From: JALZUV01 sp964654855
GTDB lineage: Bacteria; Pseudomonadota; Alphaproteobacteria; Rickettsiales; JALZUV01
Direction: 5' to 3'
DNA length: 64,000 bases
NCBI GenBank assembly: GCA_964654855.1
Contig: CAZZJS010000002.1
Coordinates: forward strand, 186,001-250,000
The notes under the pieces are model-generated. The model did no database searches. It was not told the origin of the DNA and worked only from the letters and a program-made list of their open reading frames with translations. This document shows, piece after piece, positions 42,234 to 52,903 of this stretch. Position 1 is the first letter of the stretch. Each line of letters starts with the position of its first letter. The position numbers and the translations under genes are program-made.

Positions 42234-44549
42234 TTAAGCCGAAGCTTTATTCTTCACCATTTTCACATTAGCACGCTTTTTATCCTCAATCGCGTCTGAT
42301 GCGGCGATAGCTGCTAGATTTACGATTTGACTAACATTGCTACTCATTTGTACAATCTGTACTGGCTTCTCTAAACCACTTAAGATTGGACCAATCATCA
42401 CACCGTCACCCAATTGTTGCAGCATTTTCGTCGAGATATGCGCTGAGTGAAGCCCCGGCATCACCAAAATATTAGCAGGTTTGCTCAAACGACAAAAAGG
42501 ATACAGCGCACGCATTTCTTCATTCAATGCAACATCGGCCGTTAGCTCACCTTCATATTCGAAATCAGCATCATCACGCGCATCCAAAATTTTCACCGCA
42601 TCGCGAATATGTTCCGCACGAGCGCGCATGGGATTACCAAAGTTGGAATAAGCAAGAAATGCCACGCGCGGATCATGCCCCATTTCGCGCACTTTCTTCG
42701 CCGCAGCAACGGCAATATCAGCGAGCTCCGAAGCGGTTGGCAATTCATTCACCACCGTATCCGCAATAAAGACGGTACGATCATTGGTAATCATCATCGA
42801 CATGCCGAACAGAGTTTCCAACGGTTTCGTGTCAATCACATTCCGAATTTGGCTTAAGCAAACCGTCGCATTACGCGTGCGGCCTGTCACCATAGCATCG
42901 CCATGGCCAAGTGCCAAAATGCACGATGCAAAGGTGTTACGGTCATTCTTCACCATGCGCGTTACATCGCGCAGTAGGAAACCTTGACGCTGTAACTTAC
43001 TATAAAGATGTTCGATATAAGCATCATTATGTTCGCTAATGGCAGCATTGGCGACTTCCAACCCATCTAGATTATCAACACCTAAACGTTCAAAAGCAGC
43101 TTGCATCTTATCGGAACGACCTACGAGGATACATTTACCGAAGCCACTATCACGCCATTGAATAGCTGCGCGGATCACATTTTCATCTTCACCTTCTGCG
43201 AAAATAATCGTTTTAGGGTTCTTCTTCACTTTATCGAAAATGCGTGTGAGACTGTTGGCGCTACGATCACGACGACCCGCAAGCACTTTCACATATTCGT
43301 CCATATCCTTAATCGGACGGCGTGCAACACCAGAATCCATCGCTGCTTTTGCCACGGCAACCGGAATAGTCGTAATAAGACGCGGATCAAATGGAGTTGG
43401 GATAATATAATTCTTACCATATTCAAGCTTCTTACCCTGATAGGCAGAGAGCACTTCTTCTGGTACATCTTCGCGAGCAAGTTGGGCGAGCGCCTCAGCC
43501 GCTGCAATTTTCATTTCCTCGTTAATTTCGCGTGCATTTACATCTAACGCTCCGCGGAAAATATAAGGGAAGCCCATCACGTTATTTACCTGATTCGGGT
43601 AATCCGAACGGCCCGTACCAACAATCGCATCAGGGCGCGCTTCAGCCACTTCTTCCGGCATAATTTCAGGCACAGGGTTGGCCATCGCAAATACCACCGG
43701 ATTTGGCGCCATCGCTTTGATCATTTCTTTACTCACCACGCCCGGCGCCGATAGGCCGAGGAATACATTCGCACCGGTAAAGGCATCAAGTAAACTGCGC
43801 TTATCAGTTTTAATTGCATGCGCTGATTTCCATTGATTCATGGAATTAGTACGGCCTTCATAGACCACACCATCACGGTCACAGAGAATCACTTGATTAT
43901 GCGGAACGCCCATACGCTTGATAAGCTCTAGGCAAGCAATACCCGCAGAACCCGCACCGTTAACCACAACAGTTAACTCTTCCAATTTCTTTCCAGCCAC
44001 TTCAGCAGCATTAATCAAACCTGCGGCGCAAATAATCGCCGTCCCGTGCTGATCATCGTGGAATACCGGAATATCCATCACTTCTTTAAGCTTCTGCTCA
44101 ATAATGAAACATTCAGGCGCCGCGATATCTTCAAGGTTAATGCCACCCCAGCTTGGGCCAAGATATTTCACGCAATTTACAAATTCATCAACATCCGCCG
44201 TGTCTACTTCAATATCGACCGAATCAATATCGGCAAAACGTTTGAATAAAACGGCCTTCCCTTCCATCACCGGCTTCGAAGCCAATGCCCCAAGATTCCC
44301 TAAGCCAAGCACCGCCGTACCGTTAGAGATAACCGCAACCATATTGCCTTTAGATGTATATTTATACGCGGAATCAGGATCGCTTGCGATCTCCTCACAT
44401 GGCGCAGCAACGCCGGGTGAATAGGCCAGTGAGAGGTCACGTTGAGTCATGAGTGGCTTGGTTGGCGCAATCTCAATCTTACCCGGTTTACCTTCGCAGT
44501 GAAATGCGAGTGCTTCTTCTTTGATGTTTTTATCTTTATCCTGCGCCAT
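42234..44549 (-). CDS. maeB: NADP-dependent malic enzyme fused to phosphotransacetylase domain (MaeB)
   Basis: Converts malate to pyruvate, CO2 and NADPH. The 771 residues combine an N-terminal malic enzyme (SLAYSPGVAAPCEEI, FHDDQHGTAIICAAG, VVNGAGSAGIACLEL) with a C-terminal phosphotransacetylase-like domain from about residue 435 (NPKTIIFAEGEDENVIRAA, ANILVMPGLHSAHISTKML). The latter usually has a regulatory acetyl-CoA-sensing role in this family. Length and both domains are complete. It diverges from mutS. Confidence 0.97.
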   Translation of the reverse strand: MAQDKDKNIKEEALAFHCEGKPGKIEIAPTKPLMTQRDLSLAYSPGVAAPCEEIASDPDSAYKYTSKGNMVAVISNGTAVLGLGNLGALASKPVMEGKAVLFKRFADIDSVDIEVDTADVDEFVNCVKYLGPSWGGINLEDIAAPECFIIEQKLKEVMDIPVFHDDQHGTAIICAAGLINAAEVAGKKLEELTVVVNGAGSAGIACLELIKRMGVPHNQVILCDRDGVVYEGRTNSMNQWKSAHAIKTDKRSLLDAFTGANVFLGLSAPGVVSKEMIKAMAPNPVVFAMANPVPEIMPEEVAEARPDAIVGTGRSDYPNQVNNVMGFPYIFRGALDVNAREINEEMKIAAAEALAQLAREDVPEEVLSAYQGKKLEYGKNYIIPTPFDPRLITTIPVAVAKAAMDSGVARRPIKDMDEYVKVLAGRRDRSANSLTRIFDKVKKNPKTIIFAEGEDENVIRAAIQWRDSGFGKCILVGRSDKMQAAFERLGVDNLDGLEVANAAISEHNDAYIEHLYSKLQRQGFLLRDVTRMVKNDRNTFASCILALGHGDAMVTGRTRNATVCLSQIRNVIDTKPLETLFGMSMMITNDRTVFIADTVVNELPTASELADIAVAAAKKVREMGHDPRVAFLAYSNFGNPMRARAEHIRDAVKILDARDDADFEYEGELTADVALNEEMRALYPFCRLSKPANILVMPGLHSAHISTKMLQQLGDGVMIGPILSGLEKPVQIVQMSSNVSQIVNLAAIAASDAIEDKKRANVKMVKNKASA

Positions 44550-44596
44550 GGGTCGTCTAGTCTTTCGTAAAAATTAAGAGGGTAAGGTTGTCAAAT

Positions 44597-47311
44597 ATGG
44601 ATGCTGCTCACGCTGCAACTTTAGATAGGGTAGAAGCGCCCCAAAAAGCAAGCAAAACCGATGCTGCGGCGCAACATAAAAAACGAGCGCAATTGGAGAA
44701 AGATCTCGCCATTGCAACTCCGGCGATGCAGCAATATTTTCAACTAAAATTTGACCACCCAGACTGTCTGCTTTTTTATCGCATGGGTGACTTTTACGAA
44801 CTCTTCTTTGAAGATGCCGTCACAGCCTCGCAAATACTCGATATCGCACTGACCAAACGCGGCAAACATGGCGAACATGAAGTCGCCATGTGCGGTGTTC
44901 CAGCACATAGCCACGAAACTTATTTAGAAAAGCTCATCGCTAGCGGCGTCAAAGTCGCCATTTGCGAACAAATGGAAGATCCGGCTACGGCCAAAGCTGC
45001 CCGCGGATATAAAGCTATCGTCCACCGCGATGTCGTTCGCGTCGTCACCCCCGGCACCATTACCGAAGATCGCCTACTAGATGCTCGCAGCAGTAATTAT
45101 CTCGCCGCATTGGGAATCGCCGCAGGTGAAAAAACTCTCGGCTGGGTCGATTTATCTAGCGGACAGTTTGGATTACAAAAATTAGATATCACCACCAAGG
45201 TTGAAGAAGTGATCGCCTGCATTTCTCCACGCGAAATATTATTGCCGGAAAGCTTTGGTATAGAGACTCCACTGGAATTAGACGGCACAGCCATTACGCT
45301 ACAACCCGATAATTTATTTAATTCCCAGCGCGGTGCCGAACGCTTAAAATCTACATTTAAATTAAATGCCCTTGATAGCCTAGGCGAATTATCGCGCAGT
45401 GATTTAGCCGCTGCAGCGGCCTTATTAAATTATGTCGATTTAACGCAAAAAGGCACCATGCCGCGCTTGGAAAAACCACGCCAAATTTCACGCACTGAAT
45501 GGATGGCGATTGACCCTGCCACGCGTCGTAATTTAGAACTCACTCACGCCCTTTCTGGCGGTCGAAAAGGAAGCCTCTTAAGCGCTATTGACCGTACGAT
45601 TACCGCTGGTGGAGGACGATTATTATCTGAACGCATTGCAACACCGCTAACCGATGTTTCGGCCATTAATAAACGCCTCGATATTGTGCAATTATTTTTA
45701 GACCAACGCGAGCTTCGAAATAATATTCGCGACGTGCTAAAAACCTGCCCAGATTTAGAACGCGCCTTATCACGAATTTGTTTAGGGCGCGGCGGACCTC
45801 GTGATTTATTAATGGTGCGAAGTACGCTAGGTGGCGTTTTAAAATTGCGTGAAATATTCCTCACTGAAAATGCATTAAATGCACCTTTATTAAATCAAAT
45901 TTCTGACGGATTAAATCCGCATGATAATTTACGACAAGAATTAAATCGCGCCCTCCAAATTGAAGTACCAATGCTTGCCCGTGATGGTGGATTTATTGCC
46001 AAAGGCTACCACGCAGCACTTGATGAATTTCGTGTTTTGCGTGATGAAAGCAAACGTCTCATGGCGGCGCTACAACAGCGTTACGCCGATGAAACAGGCA
46101 TCACCACGTTAAAAATTAAATTTAATAATGTGCTTGGTTATTTTGTTGAAATTACACCAACGCATGAAAGCAAAATGACGGAAACATTTATTCACCGTCA
46201 AACCATGAAAAATGCACTGCGATATTCCAGTAAAGAACTGGCCGAACTGGAACATAAATTATCCGAAGCAGCCGATAAGGCGATTAAATTAGAACTCGAA
46301 ATATTCGATGCTTTAATTGAAAAAGTAATTAATGAATCTGACACGCTCGCCATTGCTGCTCGTGGATTAGCGGGGCTCGACGTTGCGTGCGGATTAGCAG
46401 AATTATCTGCCGAGCAGAATTATTGCCGCCCTACCCTCACTTCTAACAATGATTTTATTATTGAGCAAGGCCGCCATCCGGTGGTGGAGCAATTTTTACA
46501 AAAAGAATCAGAGAGCTTTATTGGCAATGATTGCGACTTATCAGATTCACAGAAATTATGGCTCCTAACCGGCCCTAATATGGCAGGTAAATCAACCTTC
46601 TTACGACAAAATGCGATCATCGCCATCATGGCGCAAATGGGCAGTTTTGTGCCGGCAAAGCAAGCTACTATCGGCGTGATTGACCGCCTTTTTTCACGGG
46701 TTGGTGCTGCCGATGATCTGGCTCGTGGTCGCTCCACTTTCATGGTCGAAATGGTTGAAACAGCCACTATTTTGAACCAAGCAACTGAGAATTCACTGGT
46801 CATCTTAGATGAAATTGGCCGTGGCACAGCTACTTATGACGGTTTATCGCTCGCATGGGCGGTTGTTGAGCATTTGCATGATAGCACCCAATGCCGCGGA
46901 TTATTTGCCACCCATTACCACGAATTGACCGAACTTGAGAGCACGTTACCGCAACTTTCCTGCCATTATATGAAAGTGCGTGAATGGAAGGGTGATGTCA
47001 TCTTTTTGCATGAAGTCGCTGCGGGTGCGGGTGGCCGCTCTTACGGTATTCACGTGGCTCGCCTCGCTGGACTTCCCGATAGCGTCTTATTACGCGCTGA
47101 GGGCTTATTGCAACAGCTAGAACAGGAAAAGCATTCAACACCCACCGCTTTACCGCTCTTTTCTGCACCTGTTGCACCGCCTCCAACCGTCGAAAAAGTT
47201 AATCCAACAATAGAAAAACTTAAAATGCTCGACCTCGATGAAATGACGCCAAAACAAGCACATGAAGCACTTTATGCGCTGCAATCACTTTTGAAGGATG
47301 ATTCACAATAG
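44597..47311 (+). CDS. mutS: DNA mismatch repair protein MutS
   Basis: Recognises mismatches. The protein (904 residues from the ATG at 44597) has the mismatch-reading Phe-x-Glu in RMGDFYELFFEDA, connector and lever domains, the Walker A GPNMAGKSTFLRQ, ILDEIGRGTATYDGLS and THYHELTEL, and a C-terminal dimerisation helix. TAAGG lies about nine bases before this ATG; a TTG at 44588 is in frame but sits directly on that purine run, so it is less likely. The gene is monocistronic, diverging from maeB. Confidence 0.98.
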   Translation: MDAAHAATLDRVEAPQKASKTDAAAQHKKRAQLEKDLAIATPAMQQYFQLKFDHPDCLLFYRMGDFYELFFEDAVTASQILDIALTKRGKHGEHEVAMCGVPAHSHETYLEKLIASGVKVAICEQMEDPATAKAARGYKAIVHRDVVRVVTPGTITEDRLLDARSSNYLAALGIAAGEKTLGWVDLSSGQFGLQKLDITTKVEEVIACISPREILLPESFGIETPLELDGTAITLQPDNLFNSQRGAERLKSTFKLNALDSLGELSRSDLAAAAALLNYVDLTQKGTMPRLEKPRQISRTEWMAIDPATRRNLELTHALSGGRKGSLLSAIDRTITAGGGRLLSERIATPLTDVSAINKRLDIVQLFLDQRELRNNIRDVLKTCPDLERALSRICLGRGGPRDLLMVRSTLGGVLKLREIFLTENALNAPLLNQISDGLNPHDNLRQELNRALQIEVPMLARDGGFIAKGYHAALDEFRVLRDESKRLMAALQQRYADETGITTLKIKFNNVLGYFVEITPTHESKMTETFIHRQTMKNALRYSSKELAELEHKLSEAADKAIKLELEIFDALIEKVINESDTLAIAARGLAGLDVACGLAELSAEQNYCRPTLTSNNDFIIEQGRHPVVEQFLQKESESFIGNDCDLSDSQKLWLLTGPNMAGKSTFLRQNAIIAIMAQMGSFVPAKQATIGVIDRLFSRVGAADDLARGRSTFMVEMVETATILNQATENSLVILDEIGRGTATYDGLSLAWAVVEHLHDSTQCRGLFATHYHELTELESTLPQLSCHYMKVREWKGDVIFLHEVAAGAGGRSYGIHVARLAGLPDSVLLRAEGLLQQLEQEKHSTPTALPLFSAPVAPPPTVEKVNPTIEKLKMLDLDEMTPKQAHEALYALQSLLKDDSQ

Positions 47312-47341
47312 AACTATAACAAGTCAAATAGTTAAAATATC

Positions 47342-47370
47342 TTTACCTTTAACCTTAAAAATCATATAAA
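47342..47370 (+). promoter_or_regulatory. Candidate sigma-70 promoter for the secretion/pilus operon
   Basis: TTTACC (47342-47347) and TATAAA (47365-47370) with a 17-base spacer, predicted start near 47377, leaving a leader of about 50 bases to the gspE-like ATG. A second TTGTAA-17-TATTCT pair at 47390-47418 would start only a few bases before the ATG and overlap the ribosome site AGAGGG. Confidence 0.5.
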
Positions 47371-47428
47371 AACCAGAATGTTAACCCTATTGTAAGACTT
47401 ATCCATTACTCTTATTCTAGAGGGTGAT

Positions 47429-49429
47429 ATGAGCAATCAATTTGGAAATTTTAACCTGCCGGAAAACCTCCAGCCAGGAACTGAGGAGGGAGCTTCTGAG
47501 GCGTTGCCGGAAGCCCCGCCTACACCCGAAACACCTCCTGCTCAATCTGAACAGCCTACCCAGCCGCCTTCCACGGAAGCTCCCTTAGTGAAAATGCCAG
47601 ACGTTGCTCCGCCCTCACCTGAAGCGGAAGTAGCTCCTTTTGAACCGCCCTCACCCGCAGCTCAAGATGCTGCCGGCTCGGTATCAGCCGCAGACTTCAC
47701 CCCTGAGTCAACGACTGCACCGTCCCTTTCTGCTGCTGTAGAAGCCCCTCCTAAACGCCCCATGCGTATCGGTGAAAAATTGATGAGCCTAGGGCTTATC
47801 TCGAATGATCAGCTAGAAGTTGCCTTACAAGAGCAAAAAACCAGCAAGAAACTACTCGGCGCTATCCTTGTTGATTTCGGATTCATTAGCGAACAAGCGC
47901 TTGGTGAAGTTCTGGCTGAGGCTTCGGGTAGCAAAAAGTTTGATCCAAAGCAAAGCATGCTCGATCCTGCTTTGGTAACACGTGTACCGAAAGAAGTAGC
48001 TCTTCGTCACAAAGTGATTGCGGTTAGCTTGTCAGATGACACATTACAACTTGCAACCACCGACGTTTACAATGTCTTGGCGGTTGACCAAGTGCGTCGC
48101 TACTTTGAAAACATTCAAATTGAACCCATTTATTGCTCTGAAGCGGAAATCCTCGAGCTTATCGACCAATATTACGATTATGAGCTCTCGATTGATGGAA
48201 TTTTAAAAGAGATTGAGACCGGAGAGCGCGACGTTAATGACCTGAGCGGCACTGAAGAAGGTTATATTAACCCAACAGTACGCCTAGTAGATGCAATGCT
48301 CGTTGACTCTATCAAGGTGGGCGCTTCGGATATTCACTTTGAACCTGAAGGACAATTTCTTCGTTTGCGCTACCGTATTGATGGCGATTTGGTACAGATT
48401 CGTAGCTTTCACCTCAATTATTGGCCTGCGATTGCCGTACGTATCAAGATTATGTCTGGCATGAATATCGCTGAAACTCGCATGCCACAAGATGGCCGTA
48501 TTTCGTTCCAAGTAATGGGGCGTGAAGTAGATTTTCGTGTCGCGACACAGCCAACCGTTCATGGTGAAAATATCGTGATGCGTTTACTCGATAAAACAAA
48601 ATCTCTTGTTCCGCTAGAGCATTTGGGGTTTGCGGAACATAATATTCGCTTATTGAAAAAACTACTGAGACGGCCTGAAGGTATCATCATTGTAACAGGC
48701 CCAACCGGTAGCGGTAAAACGACCACGCTCTATTCGATCCTGAGCTACATCAACTCAATGGATGTGAATATTATGACGCTGGAAGATCCGGTGGAATATC
48801 AATTACCGCTCATTCGCCAAACAAATGTGCGTGAGGGAACGGTTGATTTCGGCAATGGTATTAAATCGCTCATGCGTCAAGATCCGGATATTATCTTCAT
48901 TGGTGAGGTGCGTGACGAAGACACCGCACTCATGGCGGTTCGTGCGGCTTTAACAGGTCACCAAGTATTTACCACTCTTCATACAAATGACGCCTTAGGC
49001 GCCGTTCCAAGGCTTGGTGATATTGGTGTACCCGCTCATTTACTGGCAGGCTCTCTCATCTGCACTATGGCGCAACGCCTTGCACGCAAGCTATGCAACA
49101 CGTGTAAGAAACCTCGCTTAGCGACACAGGAAGAAGCGCAAATTCTTGGCTTCCCACCTGACCAACCACCTACCATTCATGAGCCTGTTGGCTGCAAAGA
49201 ATGCCGAAATACGGGACATAAAGGCCGCACCGCGATCATCGAAATCTTACGTGTCGATGAAGGTTTGAATGAATTAATTGCCACCCATGCCACCCGTAAC
49301 GTTATGATGGATTACGCCCTTAACAATGGCTTTGTTCCCATGGTTGAAGATGGCATCGACAAAGTCTTGCAAGGCGATATCGATATTGAGCAACTCATAT
49401 CAACGCTTGATATGACAGAAAGGCTATAG
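47429..49429 (+). CDS. GspE/PilB-type secretion or pilus assembly ATPase
   Basis: Hexameric cytoplasmic motor that drives pilin or pseudopilin polymerisation. Of 666 residues, the first 110 are a disordered Pro/Glu/Ala extension. An N1-type domain follows (GEKLMSLGLISNDQLEVALQ). The ATPase core has Walker A GPTGSGKTTTLYSIL (about 423-437), an Asp box, Walker B DPDIIFIGEVRD and a His box (TGHQVFTTLHTNDA). CNTC and CKEC form the tetracysteine zinc module of assembly ATPases. GAGGG precedes the ATG. It opens an operon through 53925. GspE and PilB cannot be separated from this sequence alone. Confidence 0.95.
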   Translation: MSNQFGNFNLPENLQPGTEEGASEALPEAPPTPETPPAQSEQPTQPPSTEAPLVKMPDVAPPSPEAEVAPFEPPSPAAQDAAGSVSAADFTPESTTAPSLSAAVEAPPKRPMRIGEKLMSLGLISNDQLEVALQEQKTSKKLLGAILVDFGFISEQALGEVLAEASGSKKFDPKQSMLDPALVTRVPKEVALRHKVIAVSLSDDTLQLATTDVYNVLAVDQVRRYFENIQIEPIYCSEAEILELIDQYYDYELSIDGILKEIETGERDVNDLSGTEEGYINPTVRLVDAMLVDSIKVGASDIHFEPEGQFLRLRYRIDGDLVQIRSFHLNYWPAIAVRIKIMSGMNIAETRMPQDGRISFQVMGREVDFRVATQPTVHGENIVMRLLDKTKSLVPLEHLGFAEHNIRLLKKLLRRPEGIIIVTGPTGSGKTTTLYSILSYINSMDVNIMTLEDPVEYQLPLIRQTNVREGTVDFGNGIKSLMRQDPDIIFIGEVRDEDTALMAVRAALTGHQVFTTLHTNDALGAVPRLGDIGVPAHLLAGSLICTMAQRLARKLCNTCKKPRLATQEEAQILGFPPDQPPTIHEPVGCKECRNTGHKGRTAIIEILRVDEGLNELIATHATRNVMMDYALNNGFVPMVEDGIDKVLQGDIDIEQLISTLDMTERL

Positions 49430-49437
49430 AGAGGAAA

Positions 49438-50640
49438 ATGGCGACTTATCAATATTCTGCAATGAATCAAGAAGGCAAAATCATCAAAGGCGAGATGACC
49501 GCCGAGAATGATATTGATCTTGAAGCGCGCCTCAAAGAACTTCAACTGGATTTGGTAAAATTTAACTTAGCTAAACAAAAGAAAGCTAGTTTTCTCAATA
49601 CCGTTACCTATAACGATCTCATTGTCTTATGCCTTCATTTAGAACAATTAAGCCGAGCGGGAGTGCCGCTCCTTGAAGCCGTAGCAGATGTTCGTGACTC
49701 AACCGAATCGGTCAGATTGCGCGATATCATGGCGAGTGTGTTTGAAGAGGTAAAAGCAGGTTCTCTTTTCTCAGAAGCCTTAGCTAGACACCCAAAAGAA
49801 TTTGATAATGTCTTTATTGGTCTTATTCAAGTCGGTGAGAAAACGGGTGATATGACCGAGGTTTATACTCATTTAGCTGATCACTATAAATGGTCGCACG
49901 ATATTAAACGTAAAGTGAAAAAAGCACGAAGCTATCCGATTTTCTTACTTGTTGTGATGGTCATTGTTATCTTTGTACTAATGGTAGCCGTAGTACCAAA
50001 ATTAATCGATTTCATTACCTCTCAAGGATTTGATATTCCAATTCATACACGTGCGCTAATTGCCACTTCTGAATTTTGTCAAGATTATTGGTATATAATA
50101 CTCGGTGTGCCTATTTTAAGTTTTATTGGGTTTAAGATAGCCTATCGCACCTCTGATACATTTGCTTATCAAACGGATACAATCGCGCTCAAGCTGCCCG
50201 TCTTTGGAAATGTTATTCGTAAAATTAATATGGCACGTTTTACGCATTTCTTTGGAGTAATGTTCCGCAGTGGAGTCGATATCCTCGAATCACTAGAATC
50301 TTCCAAGAATGTTGTCGCAAACCGCGTATTAAAACGAAGCATTACGGGGGTAAAATCTGCAGTCTCTGAGGGCAGCACCGTAACAGATGCGCTGCAAACG
50401 TCAGGCGAGTTTCCAACCATGGTAGTACGGATGTTTAAGGTAGGCGAAAATAGCGGTAACATGAATGAAGCACTTGAGAATGTAAATTTCTTCTATAATC
50501 GCGAAGTGAATGATGCAGTCGATAATATCGTTGGGATGATTCAACCTGCACTAACCATTATCATGGGTGTTTTAATTTTCTGGGTGATCTCAGCGGTCTT
50601 TGGCCCACTTTACGATGCCTTCAGCCAGATGCCACTATAA
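49438..50640 (+). CDS. GspF/PilC-type inner-membrane platform protein
   Basis: Polytopic platform protein contacted by the ATPase. The 400 residues begin ATYQYSAMNQEGKIIKGEM, the usual N-terminus, and carry two T2SSF repeats (CLHLEQLSRAGVPLLEAV and HFFGVMFRSGVDILESLE). Three membrane helices are visible: about 163-190, 222-241 and 366-390 (QPALTIIMGVLIFWVISAVF). AGAGAGG lies before the ATG, eight bases after the ATPase stop. Confidence 0.95.
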   Translation: MATYQYSAMNQEGKIIKGEMTAENDIDLEARLKELQLDLVKFNLAKQKKASFLNTVTYNDLIVLCLHLEQLSRAGVPLLEAVADVRDSTESVRLRDIMASVFEEVKAGSLFSEALARHPKEFDNVFIGLIQVGEKTGDMTEVYTHLADHYKWSHDIKRKVKKARSYPIFLLVVMVIVIFVLMVAVVPKLIDFITSQGFDIPIHTRALIATSEFCQDYWYIILGVPILSFIGFKIAYRTSDTFAYQTDTIALKLPVFGNVIRKINMARFTHFFGVMFRSGVDILESLESSKNVVANRVLKRSITGVKSAVSEGSTVTDALQTSGEFPTMVVRMFKVGENSGNMNEALENVNFFYNREVNDAVDNIVGMIQPALTIIMGVLIFWVISAVFGPLYDAFSQMPL

Positions 50641-50669
50641 CAAAGAAATGACGAGTTACATAAAATAGC

Positions 50670-52247
50670 ATGGCAAAGAAAAAAACAGCGTTTATCTTTT
50701 TCATCGGCGATGAAGGCGCTGTTATCTCTTATGTTGTTGGAAAAACGATTGAGAAGAAATTATTTGTTCCTTCATTAGATGGGGGAGCATTTGAAAATAT
50801 TCAAAAGCTTTTAAAGTCTGACCCTAAAGCTCCCATCTCTGTTCTATTGGATAGCATCGATCAATCATATCAAACACAAAGCTTCCCGCCTGTAGCAAAG
50901 CTTAGTGTTCAGAAGCTCGTTGATAAGAAGATGGAACGCGACTTTTCGCCTGGCGATATCACTGGGTCTTTACCTTTAGGAAAAGAGAAGAAAGGACGTA
51001 ACGATTGGAAGTTTTTGCTTATTTCGGTCGTACCTTCCCCCCAACTCATGCAATGGGTTGATTTTATATTAGAGGCTCACAATCCTTTTAAAGGTATTTT
51101 CTTAGTTCCAGCCGAAGCCGAAAATTTTATTCGTCAAATTTCAGGAAAAAAGGAAAATAGTGCCGATGGCTCACGGTGGCACATGCTTGTGTTGCACAAT
51201 AAAGTGAGTGGGTTTCGTCAAATTATTACCAAAAATGGGCGACTCACTTTTACTCGTTTAACGCAAGCTTCTTCCACTGAAAATGCCCCTCTAGTCATTG
51301 CTGGTAATATTGAACAAGAAATTGTTAGCACATTAGAATATTTAAAACGCCTTTCATTCCACAATGATGACGGCTTAGATATTACTGTCATCGCGGCAGA
51401 AGAGGTGGTGAATGCCATAGATAAAAATAAAATTGGCCCACATCAAGAAGCTCAATTTATTACCCCAACAGAAGCCGCCGCAACACTTTCACTTCCTAGT
51501 GAAGCTTACAAGGACAACCATTTTTGCGAGATTGTTTTCTCTGCTGCGTTTCAAAACAGCAAAAAGAAAAGAATTCTTCCTCTTCATACCAAAGTTAGTA
51601 AAGCAGTCGGCAACCTCGAAATGGGCCTACAGGCGGTCAAATATGCTACTTTCTGCCTTGTTTCTGTATTGCTTCTAGGAATGGCTTTTTATGCCTATTC
51701 TTGGTTTGACTCTTTCTCTTCAGAAGAGCCTTTAAATGAATCAATCAAACGTGTTGAACAACAAACAAGTGTTTTGAAAGAAGAGATTAAATTACTCCCC
51801 AGTGATATTGAGAAAATTCAAGACACCGTCTCTATCTACGAAACCTTTGCTAAACAAAAATATATCCCCCTCGACTTTGTCGAGCAACTAATTGATAGCA
51901 ACATAGAAGGGGCTCTGATTCGTAAAGTAGAATGGAATTCTGACAGTGATTACAAAAAACGAGCGAAAAAAGAAGATGATAAAATTACGGCCACAGTGGA
52001 TGTTGAATTTACGAAGAGGTTTTCTACTGCCGAGGTACGGCTTACACAGATAAACGAATATCTAAACACACTGGATGTACGGTTCCCAGAATATGTTATT
52101 ACTCATAGTGCTATTGCGGGCACCCTAGATGAAGGTAACGGTATGATCGTTGACTTTACGAGTCCGCAAAGTCGATCACTTATCACACAACCCATTATTT
52201 TGTCTCTTTCTTTTACAAAAGAGAAAACGAAAGATAAGAGGCGATAG
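50670..52247 (+). CDS. GspL-like / PilM-PilN-like inner-membrane protein
   Basis: 525 residues. The first 300 are soluble and resemble an actin-like PilM or GspL cytoplasmic domain in layout (FIFFIGDEGAVISYVVGK; MLVLHNKVSGFRQIITKNG). One membrane helix spans about 322-346. The periplasmic part starts with a coiled coil (about 360-395) and ends in a ferredoxin-like domain, as in PilN or GspL. The fused layout is that of GspL. Similarity is too weak for a firm family name; position after E and F genes carries weight. The TAG stop shares its G with the GTG start of the next gene. Confidence 0.7.
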   Translation: MAKKKTAFIFFIGDEGAVISYVVGKTIEKKLFVPSLDGGAFENIQKLLKSDPKAPISVLLDSIDQSYQTQSFPPVAKLSVQKLVDKKMERDFSPGDITGSLPLGKEKKGRNDWKFLLISVVPSPQLMQWVDFILEAHNPFKGIFLVPAEAENFIRQISGKKENSADGSRWHMLVLHNKVSGFRQIITKNGRLTFTRLTQASSTENAPLVIAGNIEQEIVSTLEYLKRLSFHNDDGLDITVIAAEEVVNAIDKNKIGPHQEAQFITPTEAAATLSLPSEAYKDNHFCEIVFSAAFQNSKKKRILPLHTKVSKAVGNLEMGLQAVKYATFCLVSVLLLGMAFYAYSWFDSFSSEEPLNESIKRVEQQTSVLKEEIKLLPSDIEKIQDTVSIYETFAKQKYIPLDFVEQLIDSNIEGALIRKVEWNSDSDYKKRAKKEDDKITATVDVEFTKRFSTAEVRLTQINEYLNTLDVRFPEYVITHSAIAGTLDEGNGMIVDFTSPQSRSLITQPIILSLSFTKEKTKDKRR

Positions 52248-52903
52248 TGAACACAAAATACGAAAGATTAAAAAAATCACTCATCGCGAATGGGATTAAA
52301 AACGGAATTATTATTATTGGTTGCGCTATCGGCTTAAGCGCAGCGTTTTATTTTCATGAAAGCTCTCAAGATACTATTAAAAAGCTGACTTCTAAAGAGA
52401 GGCGTTTAAAAGGCCAAATTACACAAATGCAAACGAAGCAAGAGCGCGCTAACAACACACTCGAATTGTATGAAAAGTTAGTAAAAGACTCAAGCCTTCG
52501 TTCACTTGAACTCAATCGAAAAAATATTTCTGATTTACTGAATAAACTAAGCATTAAATATAAAATCAATAATCTATCAATTGATGTAGCCCCTATTACT
52601 GAGCAGAAAAAAGAGCCTTTTTTACAAAAAACAGGCACCGTTATCACCACGAGTGTTAGTCTTGAGTTCGACTCTTCAAGTGATGCTCATGGCTTTGCAT
52701 TTGCAGATGAAGTGCTTAAGAACTTCTCTGGATATTTAAATATTAATTTCTACTCCATTCAGCGTGAGCAAGAACTGACGGAAGAAGTCATACGTGAGCT
52801 ATTAAAAGGCGGTAAAACCGATTTTATACAAAATAAAATAAGCTTTGACTGGCTTGGACTAAGGCCTAATAAAACAGACAATCAAAATGGAGAAGTAAAA
52901 TGA
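52247..52903 (+). CDS. GspM/PilO-like bitopic protein
   Basis: 218 residues with a short basic cytoplasmic end, one membrane helix (about 18-36), a coiled coil (about 40-85) and a C-terminal alpha/beta domain. This is the layout of PilO and GspM, which dimerise with PilN or GspL. The start is a GTG overlapping the previous stop by one base. The stop overlaps the next ATG by four bases. The assignment rests on architecture and synteny. Confidence 0.7.
   Translation: MNTKYERLKKSLIANGIKNGIIIIGCAIGLSAAFYFHESSQDTIKKLTSKERRLKGQITQMQTKQERANNTLELYEKLVKDSSLRSLELNRKNISDLLNKLSIKYKINNLSIDVAPITEQKKEPFLQKTGTVITTSVSLEFDSSSDAHGFAFADEVLKNFSGYLNINFYSIQREQELTEEVIRELLKGGKTDFIQNKISFDWLGLRPNKTDNQNGEVK

Noticed and set aside
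44588..44596. TTG start for mutS
   Set aside because: It lies directly on the purine run that would serve as the ribosome site; the ATG nine bases on is correctly spaced.
47390..47418. TTGTAA-17-TATTCT as the promoter of the gspE-like gene
   Set aside because: Transcription would begin only about four bases before the ATG and remove the AGAGGG ribosome site; the TTTACC/TATAAA pair upstream fits better.
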